A DNA stretch of 64,000 nucleotides from Streptomyces canus. Its GTDB lineage: Bacteria > Actinomycetota > Actinomycetes > Streptomycetales > Streptomycetaceae. Location: positions 6,624,001-6,688,000 of the forward strand of contig NZ_JAUSYQ010000002.1 in assembly GCF_030816965.1 (NCBI RefSeq), in the 5' to 3' direction. The first letter of the stretch is position 1. Each line of letters starts with the position of its first letter. Under the pieces are notes generated by a model. It did not search any database and had not been told where the DNA came from. It was given only the letters and a program-made list of their open reading frames with translations. A program made the translations under genes and the position numbers. Shown here in pieces: positions 1 to 10,219 of this stretch.

Positions 1-1814
1 ACCATGGCGGATTCGGTGGCCCCGGCGATCACGACGGCCCGAACGGGCAGAGCGGCTTCGGTCCTCGGGGTGGCCCCGGCGGCGGCCCCGGCGGGCAGAA
101 CGGCCAGATCGACTACGGCGGCCAGGGCGGCCAGATCGACTACGGCGGCGGCTTCGGCGGGCCGAAGCGTCCCGGCGGCCCGGGCGGACCCCAGGGCCCC
201 GCGGGCCCGACCGGCGGCCCGGTCACCGGCGACGGCCCGGTCGTGCCGCCCGCAGGACCGGACCCCTTCGCCGGGGCCGAGCCCTTCGGCGGCGAGTCCT
301 TCAACGGTTCCGACGGCTTCGGCGGCCAGGGCGGACCCGGCGGCCAGCGCGGACCCGGCGGCCAGGGCGCTCCCGGTGGCCCGGGCGGTCCGGGTGGCGC
401 GCGCGGTCCCGGCGGCCCTGGCGCTTCCCGCGGTCCGGGCGGCACACGCGGTCCCGGTGCCCCAGGCGCTCCCGGCGGCCCGGGAATCCCCGGCGGGCTC
501 GCCGGCCCCGGTGCCCCAGGCATCTCCGGCGGCCAGGCCGGCCAGGGCGCCCCAGGCACCCTCGGTCGCCCGGGCGGCCCTGGTGCCCCTGCTCCCGGTG
601 GTGTCCCCGGCGCGGGCCTCGGCCCCGGTGGCGGTCTGAGCGACGACACCGCGATCCTCACCCCGCAGAAGCCGGCCCCCGGACCGGGCGCGCCCGGCTT
701 CGGCAACCCCGACAACGTCTCCGGGCACACCGTCACCAGCGGCATCCCGGTCGTGCCGCCCGGCGCCCAGAACGCCCCCTTCGGACCGGGCGCCGACGGC
801 CGTACGCCCCCGAAGCGGCCCGACACCGCGTCGCAGGAAGCTCCGGCCGCCGCGCCGAAGAAGAAGAAAAAGAAGGGCCGTAGCAAGGTGGCGCTGCTCG
901 GCGGCACCGTGGTCCTCCTCGGCGTCGGTGCCTACGGCGCCGGCCTCCTGATGAACCGCTCCGACGTGCCCAAGGGCACCACCGTGCTCGGTGTGGACAT
1001 CGGCGGCGGCACCCGCGACGATGCCGTCAAGAAGCTCGACGACGCCCTCGGCGACCGGGTGAACAAGGCCCTGAAGCTGTCGGTCGGCGGCGACACCGTC
1101 TCACTCAAGCCGGACCAGGCGGGGCTCCAGCTCGACGATCAGGCCACGGTCGCCGCGGCCGCGAAGAGCGACTACAACCCGGTGTCCGTCATCGGCTCCC
1201 TCTTCGGCAAGCACCGGGTCGTCGACCCGGTCATGCCGGTCGACGAGGAGAAGCTCCAGGCCGCCCTGGAGGACGCCTCGGGCGGCGCAGGCTCGGCGAC
1301 CGACGGCACGATCAAGTTCCAGAACGGCAAGGCCGTCGCCGTCTACGGCAAGGTTGGCAAGGGCATCGACGTGGCCAGGTCGACCACCGCGGTCGAGGAC
1401 GCGTACCGCACCCAGGTGGAGACCGGCACGGCTCCCGCGGTGTCGCTCCCGACGACCACCAAGCAGCCGACGATCTCGAACGCCGAGGTCGACCGGGTGA
1501 TGAAGGAGTTCGCCGAGCCGGCGATGTCCGAGAACGTCATCGTGGAGACCGACGCGGTGCACAGCATCCCCTTCGGCGCCCTGTCCCTGCCGAAGATCCT
1601 CGGCTTCAAGGCCGTCGACGGCAAGCTCGTGGAGACGTACAACCTCGAGGCGCTCAAGGCGGCGTACGGCAACACCTTCGACGGCGTGCAGATCAATGGC
1701 GCGAGCGGGAAGCGTGACGTCTTGCCGCAGGACGTGGCCTCCGCGCTGGGCAAGGCCCTGCGCGGCAAGACGACGGCGGAGCGCACCGCGGTCATCGACA
1801 CCAACCCGAGCTGA
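1..1814 (+). CDS. Collagen-like membrane-anchored peptidoglycan-binding protein, 5' end outside window
   Basis: The reading frame (codons from base 3) is open from the window edge, so the start lies outside and 603 codons are visible. Visible residues 1-225 are Gly/Pro rich with many Gly-X-Y triplets. A basic stretch ([11 protein letters not shown]) follows and then one membrane segment at about 293-318. The rest is an extracytoplasmic region with [20 protein letters not shown], typical of the PG_binding_4 domain found in VanW and L,D-transpeptidase-type proteins; no catalytic domain is seen after it. I infer a type II membrane protein with a disordered cytoplasmic N-terminus and a wall-facing C-terminus. 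A perfect hairpin follows the stop. Confident that it is a gene, less so about its role. Confidence 0.85.
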   Translation, partial: HGGFGGPGDHDGPNGQSGFGPRGGPGGGPGGQNGQIDYGGQGGQIDYGGGFGGPKRPGGPGGPQGPAGPTGGPVTGDGPVVPPAGPDPFAGAEPFGGESFNGSDGFGGQGGPGGQRGPGGQGAPGGPGGPGGARGPGGPGASRGPGGTRGPGAPGAPGGPGIPGGLAGPGAPGISGGQAGQGAPGTLGRPGGPGAPAPGGVPGAGLGPGGGLSDDTAILTPQKPAPGPGAPGFGNPDNVSGHTVTSGIPVVPPGAQNAPFGPGADGRTPPKRPDTASQEAPAAAPKKKKKKGRSKVALLGGTVVLLGVGAYGAGLLMNRSDVPKGTTVLGVDIGGGTRDDAVKKLDDALGDRVNKALKLSVGGDTVSLKPDQAGLQLDDQATVAAAAKSDYNPVSVIGSLFGKHRVVDPVMPVDEEKLQAALEDASGGAGSATDGTIKFQNGKAVAVYGKVGKGIDVARSTTAVEDAYRTQVETGTAPAVSLPTTTKQPTISNAEVDRVMKEFAEPAMSENVIVETDAVHSIPFGALSLPKILGFKAVDGKLVETYNLEALKAAYGNTFDGVQINGASGKRDVLPQDVASALGKALRGKTTAERTAVIDTNPS

Positions 1815-1820
1815 CAACGC

Positions 1821-1852
1821 GTGAAGGCCCGTCCCGGAGGACGGGCCTTCAC
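1821..1852. terminator. Bidirectional intrinsic terminator
   Basis: A perfect 14-bp stem (1821-1834 with 1839-1852) and a CGGA tetraloop sit between the convergent genes ending at 1814 and 1865. There is no long T-run, as usual in Streptomyces. Confidence 0.85.
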
Positions 1853-1864
1853 GGGCTCACGCGG

Positions 1865-2194
1865 TCACGGACGCGTGATGCAGTACAGGGCCACGTAGCC
1901 CTTGATGCCCTGGTAGTTGATCGCGATCCAGAAGAATCCGTCGGTGTAGCCGCAGGCGGTGAAGGTTCCGCCCTCCGAGGCTCCGCCGCACTCCGCTCCC
2001 GCACCCTTGGGGAAGAGCCCGAGGGCGGTCGAGCCGGTCGACTTCGACTGCCGGATCCGTACGCTCTCCTTCGCATGGCAGTTGATCGCCTGGACCGATT
2101 CGGCGTCCGAGGATGCCGCCTGCGCCGGGGCGGCGAAGGCGAGGCCGGCGACGGCGACGATGGTCGTGGCGGCGCCGGCAAGGAATTTGCGCAT
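1865..2194 (-). CDS. Small secreted protein, SH3-like
   Basis: A 109-residue protein. The start at 2194 is chosen because it gives a classic signal peptide (MRKFLAGAATTIVAVAGLAF, cleavage after APAQA) and has GGGGAACTGTG just upstream; the longer open frame to 2407 adds no plausible sequence. The mature part has four cysteines and the pattern ESVRIRQSKSTGSTALG...GYVALYC, which resembles small bacterial SH3 domains. It is probably exported and may bind cell wall, which is an inference from the fold only. It is monocistronic and shares the terminator at 1821-1852 with the upstream gene. Confidence 0.85.
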   Translation of the reverse strand: MRKFLAGAATTIVAVAGLAFAAPAQAASSDAESVQAINCHAKESVRIRQSKSTGSTALGLFPKGAGAECGGASEGGTFTACGYTDGFFWIAINYQGIKGYVALYCITRP

Positions 2195-2400
2195 CACAGT
2201 TCCCCCTGTGGTGGTGGTACCCGGCGGGTCGGACCGAGCGGCGATCAACGTAACCACTTTGGCGCGCTCATGCCACCATTTTTCTCCGGACCACCATGCT
2301 GACCCGCGCGGAGTGGTGCCGCCCGACATGACATCTGTCATGCGGCACTCCGGACGGCCGACACTGCCCGCGGCCGCACCCGCGAAGCCACCATGGCCGT

Positions 2401-3332
<932 letters not shown>

Positions 3333-3336
<4 letters not shown>

Positions 3337-4073
3337 ACAGCCTCATCAAGCTGGAACTCACCCGCGCCCTGCGCAACCGCAAGTTCCTGTTCTTCTCGGT
3401 GATGTACCCGTCGTTGCTGTTCCTGATCATCGCGGGCAACGCCGACAGCACGTCGAAGGTCGACGGCACGGGCCTGACCCTGCCGACCTACATGATGGTC
3501 TCGATGGCCTCCTTCGGTGCCCTGACCGCCGTCCTGATGGGCAACAGCGAGCGCATCGCCAAGGAGCGCGAGGGCGGCTGGGTACGGCAGTTGAGGCTGA
3601 CCCCGCTGCCGGGACGCGGCTACGTGTTCGCGAAGACGGCGAGTGCGGCCGTGGTGAGCCTGCCCTCGATCGTGGTCGTGTTCGTCGTCGCCGCGACCGT
3701 GAAGGACGTACGCCTGGACGCCTGGCAGTGGCTCGCACTCACCGGTGCGATCTGGGCCGGAAGCCTCGTCTTCGCCGCGCTCGGCGTGGCCATCGGATAC
3801 CTCGCCACCGGCGACGCGGTCCGCCCGATCACGATGATCACCTACTTCGGGCTGTCGATGCTGGGCGGTCTGTGGATGCCGACGACGACCTTCCCGCAGT
3901 GGCTCCAGGACATCGCCGAGTGGCTGCCCACCCACGCGTACGCTGCCCTCGGGCAGGCCATCGAACAGAGCCGCGCCCCGCACGTACAGGACATCGCCGT
4001 CCTCGCCGTGTCCTTCGCCCTGTTCGCGGGCGGCGCGGCCTGGCTGTACCGGAAGGACACCCTGAAGGCGTGA
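3333..4073 (+). CDS. ABC-2 type exporter, permease subunit
   Basis: 246 residues with about six membrane segments, matching the ABC2_membrane family. The GTG start overlaps the stop of the ATPase gene by 4 bases, which indicates translational coupling. Together with the upstream ATPase it should form a 2+2 exporter in the cytoplasmic membrane. The downstream kinase start overlaps (GTG at 4070) or follows by 5 bases (ATG at 4079), so transporter and two-component system are probably co-transcribed. The cargo cannot be told from sequence; drug, lipid or peptide export are all possible in this family. Confidence 0.93.
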
Positions 4074-4078
4074 GCGCC

Positions 4079-5266
4079 ATGAAGGAAGGCCGCGCGATCG
4101 AGGAGCTCCCGTTGATGCGGCTGGGGGAGTCACCCAGCCGCCGGCGTGACCTGCTCCCCAAGGTGCTGTGGATCGGCGTGTGGCTCGTTTTCCTCAGCTC
4201 GCCGGTCACCGACCTCGCCTCCGGCGGCCACACCACCGGTGGCACGGTGGCCGGCTGGCTGGGCCTGGCCGCCTTCGTCGGGATCTACCTGACCCTGGTG
4301 TTCCGGAACATGATCAGGTCGGCGCTGCCTCCCCGATGGGTCGGTGCCCTGATCGGCGCCCTCGGCGTCCTCGCGGTCCTGCTGAGCCTCACCCTCGGCC
4401 GGCACTGGCTCGGCCTCTTCGTCTACGTCTCGGTCGCCTGCGGCGCCACGCTCCCGCTGCGGGCGGCGTACTGGACGATCCCGCTGACCGCCGGCGCGAT
4501 GATGCTCGTCGGCCTGCACGTCGGCGAGGACGAGGCGTTCGACCTGCTCCTCCTGGTCCTGCTCATCGGGTTCGCGATGACCGGCGTACGCCAACTCGTG
4601 CGGACCACCGTCCAGTTGCGTCAGGCCCGCGCCACGGTCGCCCAACTCGCCGCCAACGAGGAGCGTCTGCGCCTCGCCCGGGACCTGCACGACCTGCTCG
4701 GCCACTCCCTGTCCCTCATCACCCTGAAGAGCGAGCTCGCGGGCCGGATGCTCCCCGCCCACCCCGACAAGGCGGCCCAGCAGGTCGCCGACATCGAACA
4801 GGTCAGCCGCCAGGCCCTGGTGGACGTCCGCGAGGCGGTCACCGGCTACCGGCGCGCTCGCCTGGCCGCGGAACTCGCGGGCGCCCAGGTCGCGTTGACG
4901 GCCGCCGGAGTCACCGCCGCGCTGCCCGCCGAACCCGACCTCACCGGCGTCCCCGAGGAGAGCGAGTCGGCCCTGGCCTGGGCGCTGCGCGAGGCGGTCA
5001 CCAACGTCGTACGGCACAGCGGCGCCCGCGGCTGCACCGTGGAGCTGCGGCACCGCCAGACCCTCGACGGGCCGAAGATCGAACTCACCGTGGAGGACGA
5101 CGGCGCGGGCGGCGCGGGCAACGGTCCGGGCAACGGCCTGACCGGTCTCACCGAGCGACTGGAGAAGGCCGGCGGCACCCTGGAGGCCACCGGCACCCGG
5201 CACGGCTTCCGCCTGGTCGCCCGGGTGCCCGCCGGTTCCGCGGCCGACGTAGGATCCGCCTCATGA
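4079..5266 (+). CDS. DesK/LiaS-type sensor histidine kinase
   Basis: 395 residues from the ATG at 4079; an alternative in-frame GTG at 4070 overlaps the permease stop. The N-terminal half holds five or six membrane segments with almost no extracellular loop. This is followed by a HisKA_3 dimerisation helix with the phosphoacceptor motif RDLHDLLGH and a HATPase_c domain (N-box EAVTNVVRHS, G-boxes DDGAGG and NGLTGL). Such kinases usually sense a change in the membrane itself. Its stop overlaps the start of the response regulator (ATGA), so the two are made as a pair. It probably regulates the adjacent exporter, which is an inference from position. Confidence 0.94.
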   Translation: MKEGRAIEELPLMRLGESPSRRRDLLPKVLWIGVWLVFLSSPVTDLASGGHTTGGTVAGWLGLAAFVGIYLTLVFRNMIRSALPPRWVGALIGALGVLAVLLSLTLGRHWLGLFVYVSVACGATLPLRAAYWTIPLTAGAMMLVGLHVGEDEAFDLLLLVLLIGFAMTGVRQLVRTTVQLRQARATVAQLAANEERLRLARDLHDLLGHSLSLITLKSELAGRMLPAHPDKAAQQVADIEQVSRQALVDVREAVTGYRRARLAAELAGAQVALTAAGVTAALPAEPDLTGVPEESESALAWALREAVTNVVRHSGARGCTVELRHRQTLDGPKIELTVEDDGAGGAGNGPGNGLTGLTERLEKAGGTLEATGTRHGFRLVARVPAGSAADVGSAS

Positions 5267-5880
5267 CGAGCCGCACGATCAAAGTCCTGCTCGCCGAGGA
5301 CCAGTCGATGGTCCGCGAGGCCCTGGCCGCCCTGCTCGGCCTGGAGGACGACATCGAGGTCGTGGCCCAAGTGGCCCGCGGCGACGAGGTCCTGGCGGCG
5401 GCCCGCGCCCACGACATCGACGTGGCCCTCATGGACATCGAGATGCCGGGCGCGACGGGCATAGAGGCGGCGGCTCAACTCCACAAAGAACTCCCGTCGG
5501 TGAAGCTCGTGATCCTCACGACCTTCGGCCGCCCCGGCTATCTCCGCAGCGCGATGGAATCCGGCGCCGACGCCTTCCTCGTCAAGGACGCCCCCGCCTC
5601 CCAACTGGCTCAGGCGGTGCGCAAGGTACTGGCGGGGGAGCGGGTCATCGACCCCACCCTGGCGGCAGCGGCGCTGGCAGAGGGCGCGAACCCGCTGACG
5701 GACAGAGAACGAGAGGTGCTCAGAGCGGCGGCCGACGGCTCCACGAACGCGGAGTTGGCGCAGACCCTGCACCTGTCCCAGGGCACGGTCCGCAACTACC
5801 TCTCCACGGCCATCCAGAAGCTGGCGGTACGGAACAGGGCGGAGGCAGTCCGGATCGCGAGGGAGAAGGGCTGGCTGTAA
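5263..5880 (+). CDS. NarL/DesR-type response regulator
   Basis: 205 residues. The start overlaps the kinase stop by 4 bases; an upstream in-frame extension is only a shadow of the kinase gene. The receiver domain has the acidic pair AED near residue 12, the phosphoacceptor Asp58 (ALMDIEMPG) and the switch Lys (VKDAP). A LuxR/NarL helix-turn-helix (LTDREREVLRAAADG...GTVRNYLS) occupies the last 65 residues. It is the last gene of the ABC-2/two-component operon and ends 5 bp before the convergent SirB1-like gene. Confidence 0.96.
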   Translation: MTSRTIKVLLAEDQSMVREALAALLGLEDDIEVVAQVARGDEVLAAARAHDIDVALMDIEMPGATGIEAAAQLHKELPSVKLVILTTFGRPGYLRSAMESGADAFLVKDAPASQLAQAVRKVLAGERVIDPTLAAAALAEGANPLTDREREVLRAAADGSTNAELAQTLHLSQGTVRNYLSTAIQKLAVRNRAEAVRIAREKGWL

Positions 5881-5885
5881 CGCCC

Positions 5886-6737
5886 TCAGTTCAACATCGC
5901 GCGTGCGGCGTGAGCCTGCTGCCGCACGCGCGCCGCCGCCGGCTCGTCGACGGCCGCCACCACCTCGGCGTACGCGTCCAACTCGATGGCTCCCTGTACG
6001 AAGTCCCCCCGCTGGACGAGCAACTGGGCCCGCTCGTACCGCAGTCGGGCCGGGTGGGACGGCAACAGCAGCGACAGCTCCACGGCCCACAGGGCCACGT
6101 CCGACCGTTCGGGCCTGGCCGCGGCCCAGGCCCGGACGTTGTTCAGGATCCGCTGTACGACGTTCAGCGGATCCGCCGGACTCAGCATCGACGGATCCAG
6201 CGGAGTCCCCGTCGCCCCGGCGACCAGCAACTCGGCGTCGCCGCCGCTCAGCACCCGCCCCCCGTCGAACGGATCGGCCAGCACCTGCTCCTCCGGCGGC
6301 CCGAACCCGACCACGAAATGCCCCGGCAGCGCCACCCCGTACACCGGAGCCCCCGCCCGCCGGGCCACCTCCATCCACACCACGGACAGCAGGATCGGCA
6401 GGCCCCTGCGCCGCCGTAGCACCTCGTGCAGCAGCGAGGACTCCAGCCGCTGGTAGTCGACCGGCGTTCCCCGGAACCCGCATCGGTCGCCCAGCACCTC
6501 CCGCAACGACACCGCCCACGACCGCGGGCCCCCGGGCCGGAACGGCAACTGTCCGGCCAGCCGGTCGAGTTCGATCTGGGCCGCGTCGACGCCGGTCTCG
6601 TCGAGTGCCCTGTCCGCCTGCGCCCCGACGAGCAGACACAGCGTGGACAGATCCGGCCGCTCGGACCGCGCCTCTTCGGCGAACCGCCTCCGGAGCTCGG
6701 CGGAACGTTCGGGCGGGGGCGGAAACGGGGGACGCAT
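5886..6737 (-). CDS. SirB1-like transglutaminase-fold protein
   Basis: 283 residues from the ATG at 6737; an in-frame GTG at 6758 is also possible and neither has a perfect ribosome site. The sequence matches the transglutaminase-like SirB1 family: LPILLSVVWMEVARRAG and YGVALPGHFVVGF around the conserved His. The usual catalytic Cys position carries Ser (ILLS), so this is probably not a protease. A TPR-like tail (RYERAQLLVQRGDFVQGAIEL) follows. It is likely co-transcribed with the GNAT gene 32 bp upstream. Role unknown; family members are often linked to tRNA or stress genes. Confidence 0.85.
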   Translation of the reverse strand: MRPPFPPPPERSAELRRRFAEEARSERPDLSTLCLLVGAQADRALDETGVDAAQIELDRLAGQLPFRPGGPRSWAVSLREVLGDRCGFRGTPVDYQRLESSLLHEVLRRRRGLPILLSVVWMEVARRAGAPVYGVALPGHFVVGFGPPEEQVLADPFDGGRVLSGGDAELLVAGATGTPLDPSMLSPADPLNVVQRILNNVRAWAAARPERSDVALWAVELSLLLPSHPARLRYERAQLLVQRGDFVQGAIELDAYAEVVAAVDEPAAARVRQQAHAARAMLN

Positions 6738-6769
6738 AGCTGGCTCGTGCCCTTTCACGGCGATCGCTA

Positions 6770-7774
6770 CTACCGCGCCTCGCCGGAGACGTCCGGCTCG
6801 CGGTAGTGGTGGTAGGCGTGGTGCGCGGCGAACCCCATGCCGTCGTAGAGGGCCCGCGCACCGGCGTTGTCCGACTCGACCTGGAGCCACGCGGCCGACG
6901 CCCCCTCGTCGAGCGCCCGCCGGGCCAGCGCCGCCATCACGGTGGAGGCCAGCCCCCGTCGCCGTAGCGAAGGATCCACCTCGACCGCGGCGAACCCGGC
7001 CCACCGTCCGTCGACGACACACCGCCCGATCGCGGCCGGCGCGTCCTCACCGGGGACGGTGGCGAACCACACCGACGGCCCGCTCTTCAGTACCCGCAGC
7101 GCCACCTCGCTCACCCCCTTGCGCTGATAGCGGGCCAGCCAGTCCGCGTCGGCCTCCCGGGACAGCACGACACCCGAGGTCTCCCGGTCGGCGACCGGCG
7201 CCAGCGCCCCGGTCCACAACTCCGCCGTCACCTCCCGCGTCCACCCCCGTGCCTCCAGCTCCGCGCACAGCGCCTCCTGGGTGCCCGCGGCGCCGGTCGC
7301 GGTCTGTATGTACGCCGGCAGACCACGGCCGCCGTACCACCGTCGTACGGCGGTCAGGGCCTCGTCGAGCGGCAGGCCGGGGTCGCCGAGCGGGAGGACG
7401 GAGTTGGCGCGGCGGGTGAACCCGGAGGCGGCACGCAACTCCCACTCGCCCAGCCGCTCGCTCTCCACCGGCCGCCAGCCGCGCGCCGCGATCCGGGCCA
7501 GTTCCTCGTACGAGGCGGCCGGGCCCCGGCGGCGGGCCGGCTCGGCGGGCACGACCTTGCCCGCCACCAGCGCGGATTCCGGAATGCGGACGCGCTCGCC
7601 GTCCCGGCGCGTGATCATCAGCACACCGTCGTCCCATGATGTGAGAACACCCACCGTGTCGGTGAAGTTCTGCCGCGCGCCGCCGGTTTCGTCCAGGCGC
7701 CGCACGGATACCCGTTTGCCCACGTCAGCTGCGGAGATACGGACGACGAGACGCCCCGCGGCGGAGATTTCCAC
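6770..7774 (-). CDS. GNAT-family N-acetyltransferase
   Basis: 334 residues from a GTG at 7774, with AGGAGGGG 12 bases upstream. The N-terminal 70 residues form a small beta-rich domain (VRISAADVGKRVSVRR, LTSWDDGVLMITRRDGE). The C-terminal half is a GNAT fold with the acetyl-CoA loop RRRGLASTVMAALARRA and the C-terminal strand GFAAHHAYHHYREP. It probably transfers an acetyl group to a small amine or protein N-terminus; the substrate cannot be deduced. It is divergent from the ferredoxin gene and leads a two-gene unit with the SirB1-like gene. Confidence 0.88.
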   Translation of the reverse strand: MEISAAGRLVVRISAADVGKRVSVRRLDETGGARQNFTDTVGVLTSWDDGVLMITRRDGERVRIPESALVAGKVVPAEPARRRGPAASYEELARIAARGWRPVESERLGEWELRAASGFTRRANSVLPLGDPGLPLDEALTAVRRWYGGRGLPAYIQTATGAAGTQEALCAELEARGWTREVTAELWTGALAPVADRETSGVVLSREADADWLARYQRKGVSEVALRVLKSGPSVWFATVPGEDAPAAIGRCVVDGRWAGFAAVEVDPSLRRRGLASTVMAALARRALDEGASAAWLQVESDNAGARALYDGMGFAAHHAYHHYREPDVSGEAR

Positions 7775-7914
7775 AGGTCAGTTCACCCCTCCTGTTCGGA
7801 TCATGCCCAAGAACGGAGATACTAGGGGCGGGCATCGACGACGCCGCGCTCCCGCGCGCGAGGCGGCGGAGCCTGAGGAGGCCCGCCAGCGCCCTATGGA
7901 GGAGGAACGACAGC

Positions 7915-8232
7915 GTGACCTACGTCATCGCGCAGCCTTGTGTCGACGTGAAGGACAAGGCCTGCATCGAGGAGTGCCCGGTCGACTGCATCTACGAGGG
8001 CTCCCGGTCCTTGTACATCCACCCGGACGAATGCGTCGACTGTGGTGCCTGTGAGCCGGTCTGCCCGGTCGAGGCGATCTTCTACGAGGACGACACTCCG
8101 GACGAGTGGAAGGACTACTACAAGGCGAACGTCGAGTTCTTCGACGAGCTCGGCTCGCCCGGCGGCGCCAGCAAGCTGGGTCTGATCGAGCGGGACCACC
8201 CGTTCATCGCCGCGCTGCCGCCGCAGGCCTAG
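7915..8232 (+). CDS. fdxA: 7Fe ferredoxin (3Fe-4S/4Fe-4S)
   Basis: 105 residues from a GTG preceded by GGAGGAGGAACGACAGC. The N-terminal half carries the cluster ligands of the FdxA/FdxC type: CVDVKDKACIEECPVDC for the 3Fe-4S site and CVDCGACEPVCPVE for the 4Fe-4S site. It is a soluble electron carrier. It lies directly before dapC, as in other actinobacteria (fdxC-Rv1178 in M. tuberculosis, from memory), although a strong hairpin separates the two genes here. Confidence 0.97.
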   Translation: MTYVIAQPCVDVKDKACIEECPVDCIYEGSRSLYIHPDECVDCGACEPVCPVEAIFYEDDTPDEWKDYYKANVEFFDELGSPGGASKLGLIERDHPFIAALPPQA

Positions 8233-8262
8233 TCATCCGCACCGGCGGTCCGCACTTCGTGC

Positions 8263-8312
8263 CGCCTCGGTCCCGTACGGCCTGATCGCGGCCGTGCGGG
8301 GCCGAGGCGTTT
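8263..8312 (+). terminator. Terminator after ferredoxin gene
   Basis: A 20-bp stem pairs 8263-8282 with 8290-8309, with only two G-T wobbles and a loop TGATCGC, and is followed by TTT. It ends 32 bp before the dapC start chosen here, which argues against the TTG at 8311 as a translation start. Confidence 0.85.
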
Positions 8313-8343
8313 GCCGTACGACCCGAAAGTGAGCCCGAAAGCC

Positions 8344-9438
8344 GTGTCCGCAGTCTCCGACCGTCTTCCCACCTTCCCCTGGGACAAGCTGGAGCCGTAC
8401 AAGAAGACGGCGGCCGCGCACCCCGGAGGCATCGTCGACCTGTCGGTCGGCACCCCCGTCGACCCGGTCCCCGATCTCGTCCAGAAGGCCCTGATCGACG
8501 CGGCGGACTCCCCGGGCTACCCGACGGTCTGGGGCACCCCGGCGCTGCGTGACGCGCTCACCGGCTGGGTCGAGCGGCGCCTGGGCGCCCGCGAGGTCAC
8601 CCACCGCCACGTCCTGCCGATCGTCGGCTCCAAGGAACTCGTCGCCTGGCTCCCCACCCAGCTGGGCCTCGGCCCCGGCGACCGGGTCGCGTACCCGCGC
8701 CTGGCCTACCCGACGTACGAGGTCGGCGCGCGCCTCGCCCGCGCCGATCACGAGGTCTACGACGACCCCACCGAGCTGGACCCGGCGGGCCTGAAGCTCC
8801 TGTGGCTCAACTCCCCGTCGAACCCGACCGGCAAGGTGCTGTCGAAGGAGGAGCTGACGAGGATCGTCGCCTGGGCCCGGTCCCACGGCGTCCTGATCTT
8901 CTCCGACGAGTGCTACCTGGAGCTCGGCTGGGAGGCCGACCCGGTCTCGGTCCTGCACCCGGATGTCAACGGCGGCTCCTACGACGGCCTCGTGGCCGTG
9001 CACTCGCTGTCGAAGCGTTCCAACCTCGCGGGCTACCGCGCGGCCTTCCTGGCGGGCGACCCGGCCGTCCTGGCGCCCCTCCTGGAGATCCGCAAGCACG
9101 GCGGCATGATGACCCCCGCGCCGACCCAGGCCGCGGTCGTGGCGGCCCTGGGCGACGACACCCACGTCCACGAACAGCGCGAGCGCTACCTGGCCCGCCG
9201 CACCCTGCTGCGCGAGGCACTTCAGTCCCACGGCTTCCGCATCGAGCACAGTGAGGCCAGCCTCTACCTCTGGGCCACGCGGGACGAGTCCTGCTGGTCG
9301 ACGGTCGCCCACCTGGCCGACCGGGGCATCCTCGTGGCCCCGGGTGACTTCTACGGCGAGGCGGGCGAGAAGTTCGTACGCGTCGCTCTGACGGCGACGG
9401 ACGAGCGGGTGCGGGCGGCGGTCGAGCGCCTGGCGTAG
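8344..9438 (+). CDS. dapC: N-succinyldiaminopimelate aminotransferase
   Basis: 364 residues, a fold-type I PLP aminotransferase of the lysine/meso-diaminopimelate pathway. The GTG at 8344 gives the family N-terminus (VSAVSDRLPTFPWDKLEPYK), and the TTG at 8311 lies in the terminator. PLP-site features are NSPSNPTGK, FSDECY and the Schiff-base Lys in HSLSKRSN. It should convert N-succinyl-2-amino-6-oxopimelate to N-succinyl-LL-diaminopimelate, the step before dapE, which lies 1.8 kb downstream. Some homologues also use glutamate-prephenate. Followed by a bidirectional terminator. Confidence 0.95.
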   Translation: MSAVSDRLPTFPWDKLEPYKKTAAAHPGGIVDLSVGTPVDPVPDLVQKALIDAADSPGYPTVWGTPALRDALTGWVERRLGAREVTHRHVLPIVGSKELVAWLPTQLGLGPGDRVAYPRLAYPTYEVGARLARADHEVYDDPTELDPAGLKLLWLNSPSNPTGKVLSKEELTRIVAWARSHGVLIFSDECYLELGWEADPVSVLHPDVNGGSYDGLVAVHSLSKRSNLAGYRAAFLAGDPAVLAPLLEIRKHGGMMTPAPTQAAVVAALGDDTHVHEQRERYLARRTLLREALQSHGFRIEHSEASLYLWATRDESCWSTVAHLADRGILVAPGDFYGEAGEKFVRVALTATDERVRAAVERLA

Positions 9439-9445
9439 GTGCAGG

Positions 9446-9495
9446 CAGACGGCGAAGGGGCCCGGGATGGTGTTCCCGAGCCCCTTCGCCGTCTG
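9446..9495. terminator. Bidirectional terminator between dapC and secreted protein gene
   Basis: A 16-bp perfect stem (9446-9461 with 9480-9495, CAGACGGCGAAGGGGC) encloses an 18-base loop between genes that converge at 9438 and 9505. Confidence 0.85.
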
Positions 9496-9504
9496 CGCGA
9501 GGTA

Positions 9505-9945
9505 CTAGCCGAGCGGAAGGTCCTTCACCGGCAGGGTGCCGGCCGTCGGCACGCCGCCCTTGGTGAGGGAGCCGGCCGGCAGGCCGCCCTTCGTCGCGGT
9601 GGACGTGGTCTGCCCGACGAGGTCCTCGGCGGAACCGGCGGCCTCGCCCGCCGACTTCTGCGCGACCGGTGCCACCTTCTTCACGGCCTTGCCGGTGGCC
9701 GGCACCGCCTTCTCGACCGCCTTGCCACCGGTCTTGGCCGCGGTCCCGGCCAGGTTCTGCGCCGCGCCGTCCACCGTGTTGCCGACGTTCGCCCCGTCCA
9801 GAGCGGTCAGCCCACCGACGTTCGGGGCGGCCAGCGGCTGCGCGGGGGCCGCACTGGCGGCGCCGGCCGCACCGACCCCGGCTGCCGCTCCCGCAGCGAC
9901 GAGCAGCGCGGCACGGGCGATCCTGCGGGTCAGGGGGAGGGACAT
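9505..9945 (-). CDS. Secreted low-complexity Ala/Gly/Lys protein
   Basis: 146 residues from the ATG at 9945 with AAGGAG 5 bases upstream; the frame opens earlier but only this start gives the signal peptide (MSLPLTRRIARAALLVAAGA, cleavage near ASA-AP). The mature chain is rich in Ala, Gly, Thr and Lys with pseudo-repeats such as GGKAVEKAVPATGKAVKKVAP and has no catalytic motif. Such proteins occur in many Streptomyces genomes, sometimes mislabelled ATP-binding. It is probably exported and possibly wall or spore associated, which is speculative. Confidence 0.8.
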   Translation of the reverse strand: MSLPLTRRIARAALLVAAGAAAGVGAAGAASAAPAQPLAAPNVGGLTALDGANVGNTVDGAAQNLAGTAAKTGGKAVEKAVPATGKAVKKVAPVAQKSAGEAAGSAEDLVGQTTSTATKGGLPAGSLTKGGVPTAGTLPVKDLPLG

Positions 9946-10047
9946 GTTGCTCCTTCGACGGAGGAAATGTTGCTTGGACGCCGTGATTACCGCTCGAAGC
10001 CGACGAAGGTTGCGGAGGGCCAACGTAAAGAGTTGGCAATGCGTCGC

Positions 10048-10075
10048 ATTATCACCTACGGATAAAAACGGGCAA
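10048..10075 (-). promoter_or_regulatory. Likely promoter of the secreted-protein gene
   Basis: On the minus strand TTGCCC (10070-10075) and GATAAT (10048-10053) are spaced by 16 bp, about 100 bases before the start at 9945. The surrounding 270-bp gap is AT-richer than the genome and contains no other gene I can support. Confidence 0.45.
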
Positions 10076-10219
10076 AAGGCTTCCGGTCTGAAAGTCTGCC
10101 GAATCGTTGCAGCCCTTTGAGCTCAAGGGTTCTTGCGGATACGGGGGTGACGTGACGAAAACCTGCTCACACCCGCTCCGACGGCGGGTGGATGCGACCC
10201 TTCCAGGTGATCTTCCGAA

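Noticed and set aside
4168..5262. N-terminal extension of the response regulator
   Set aside because: It lies in another frame of the histidine kinase gene; the ATGA overlap at 5263 is the natural start.
8311..8343. TTG start for dapC
   Set aside because: It overlaps the ferredoxin terminator; GTG 8344 gives the normal family N-terminus.
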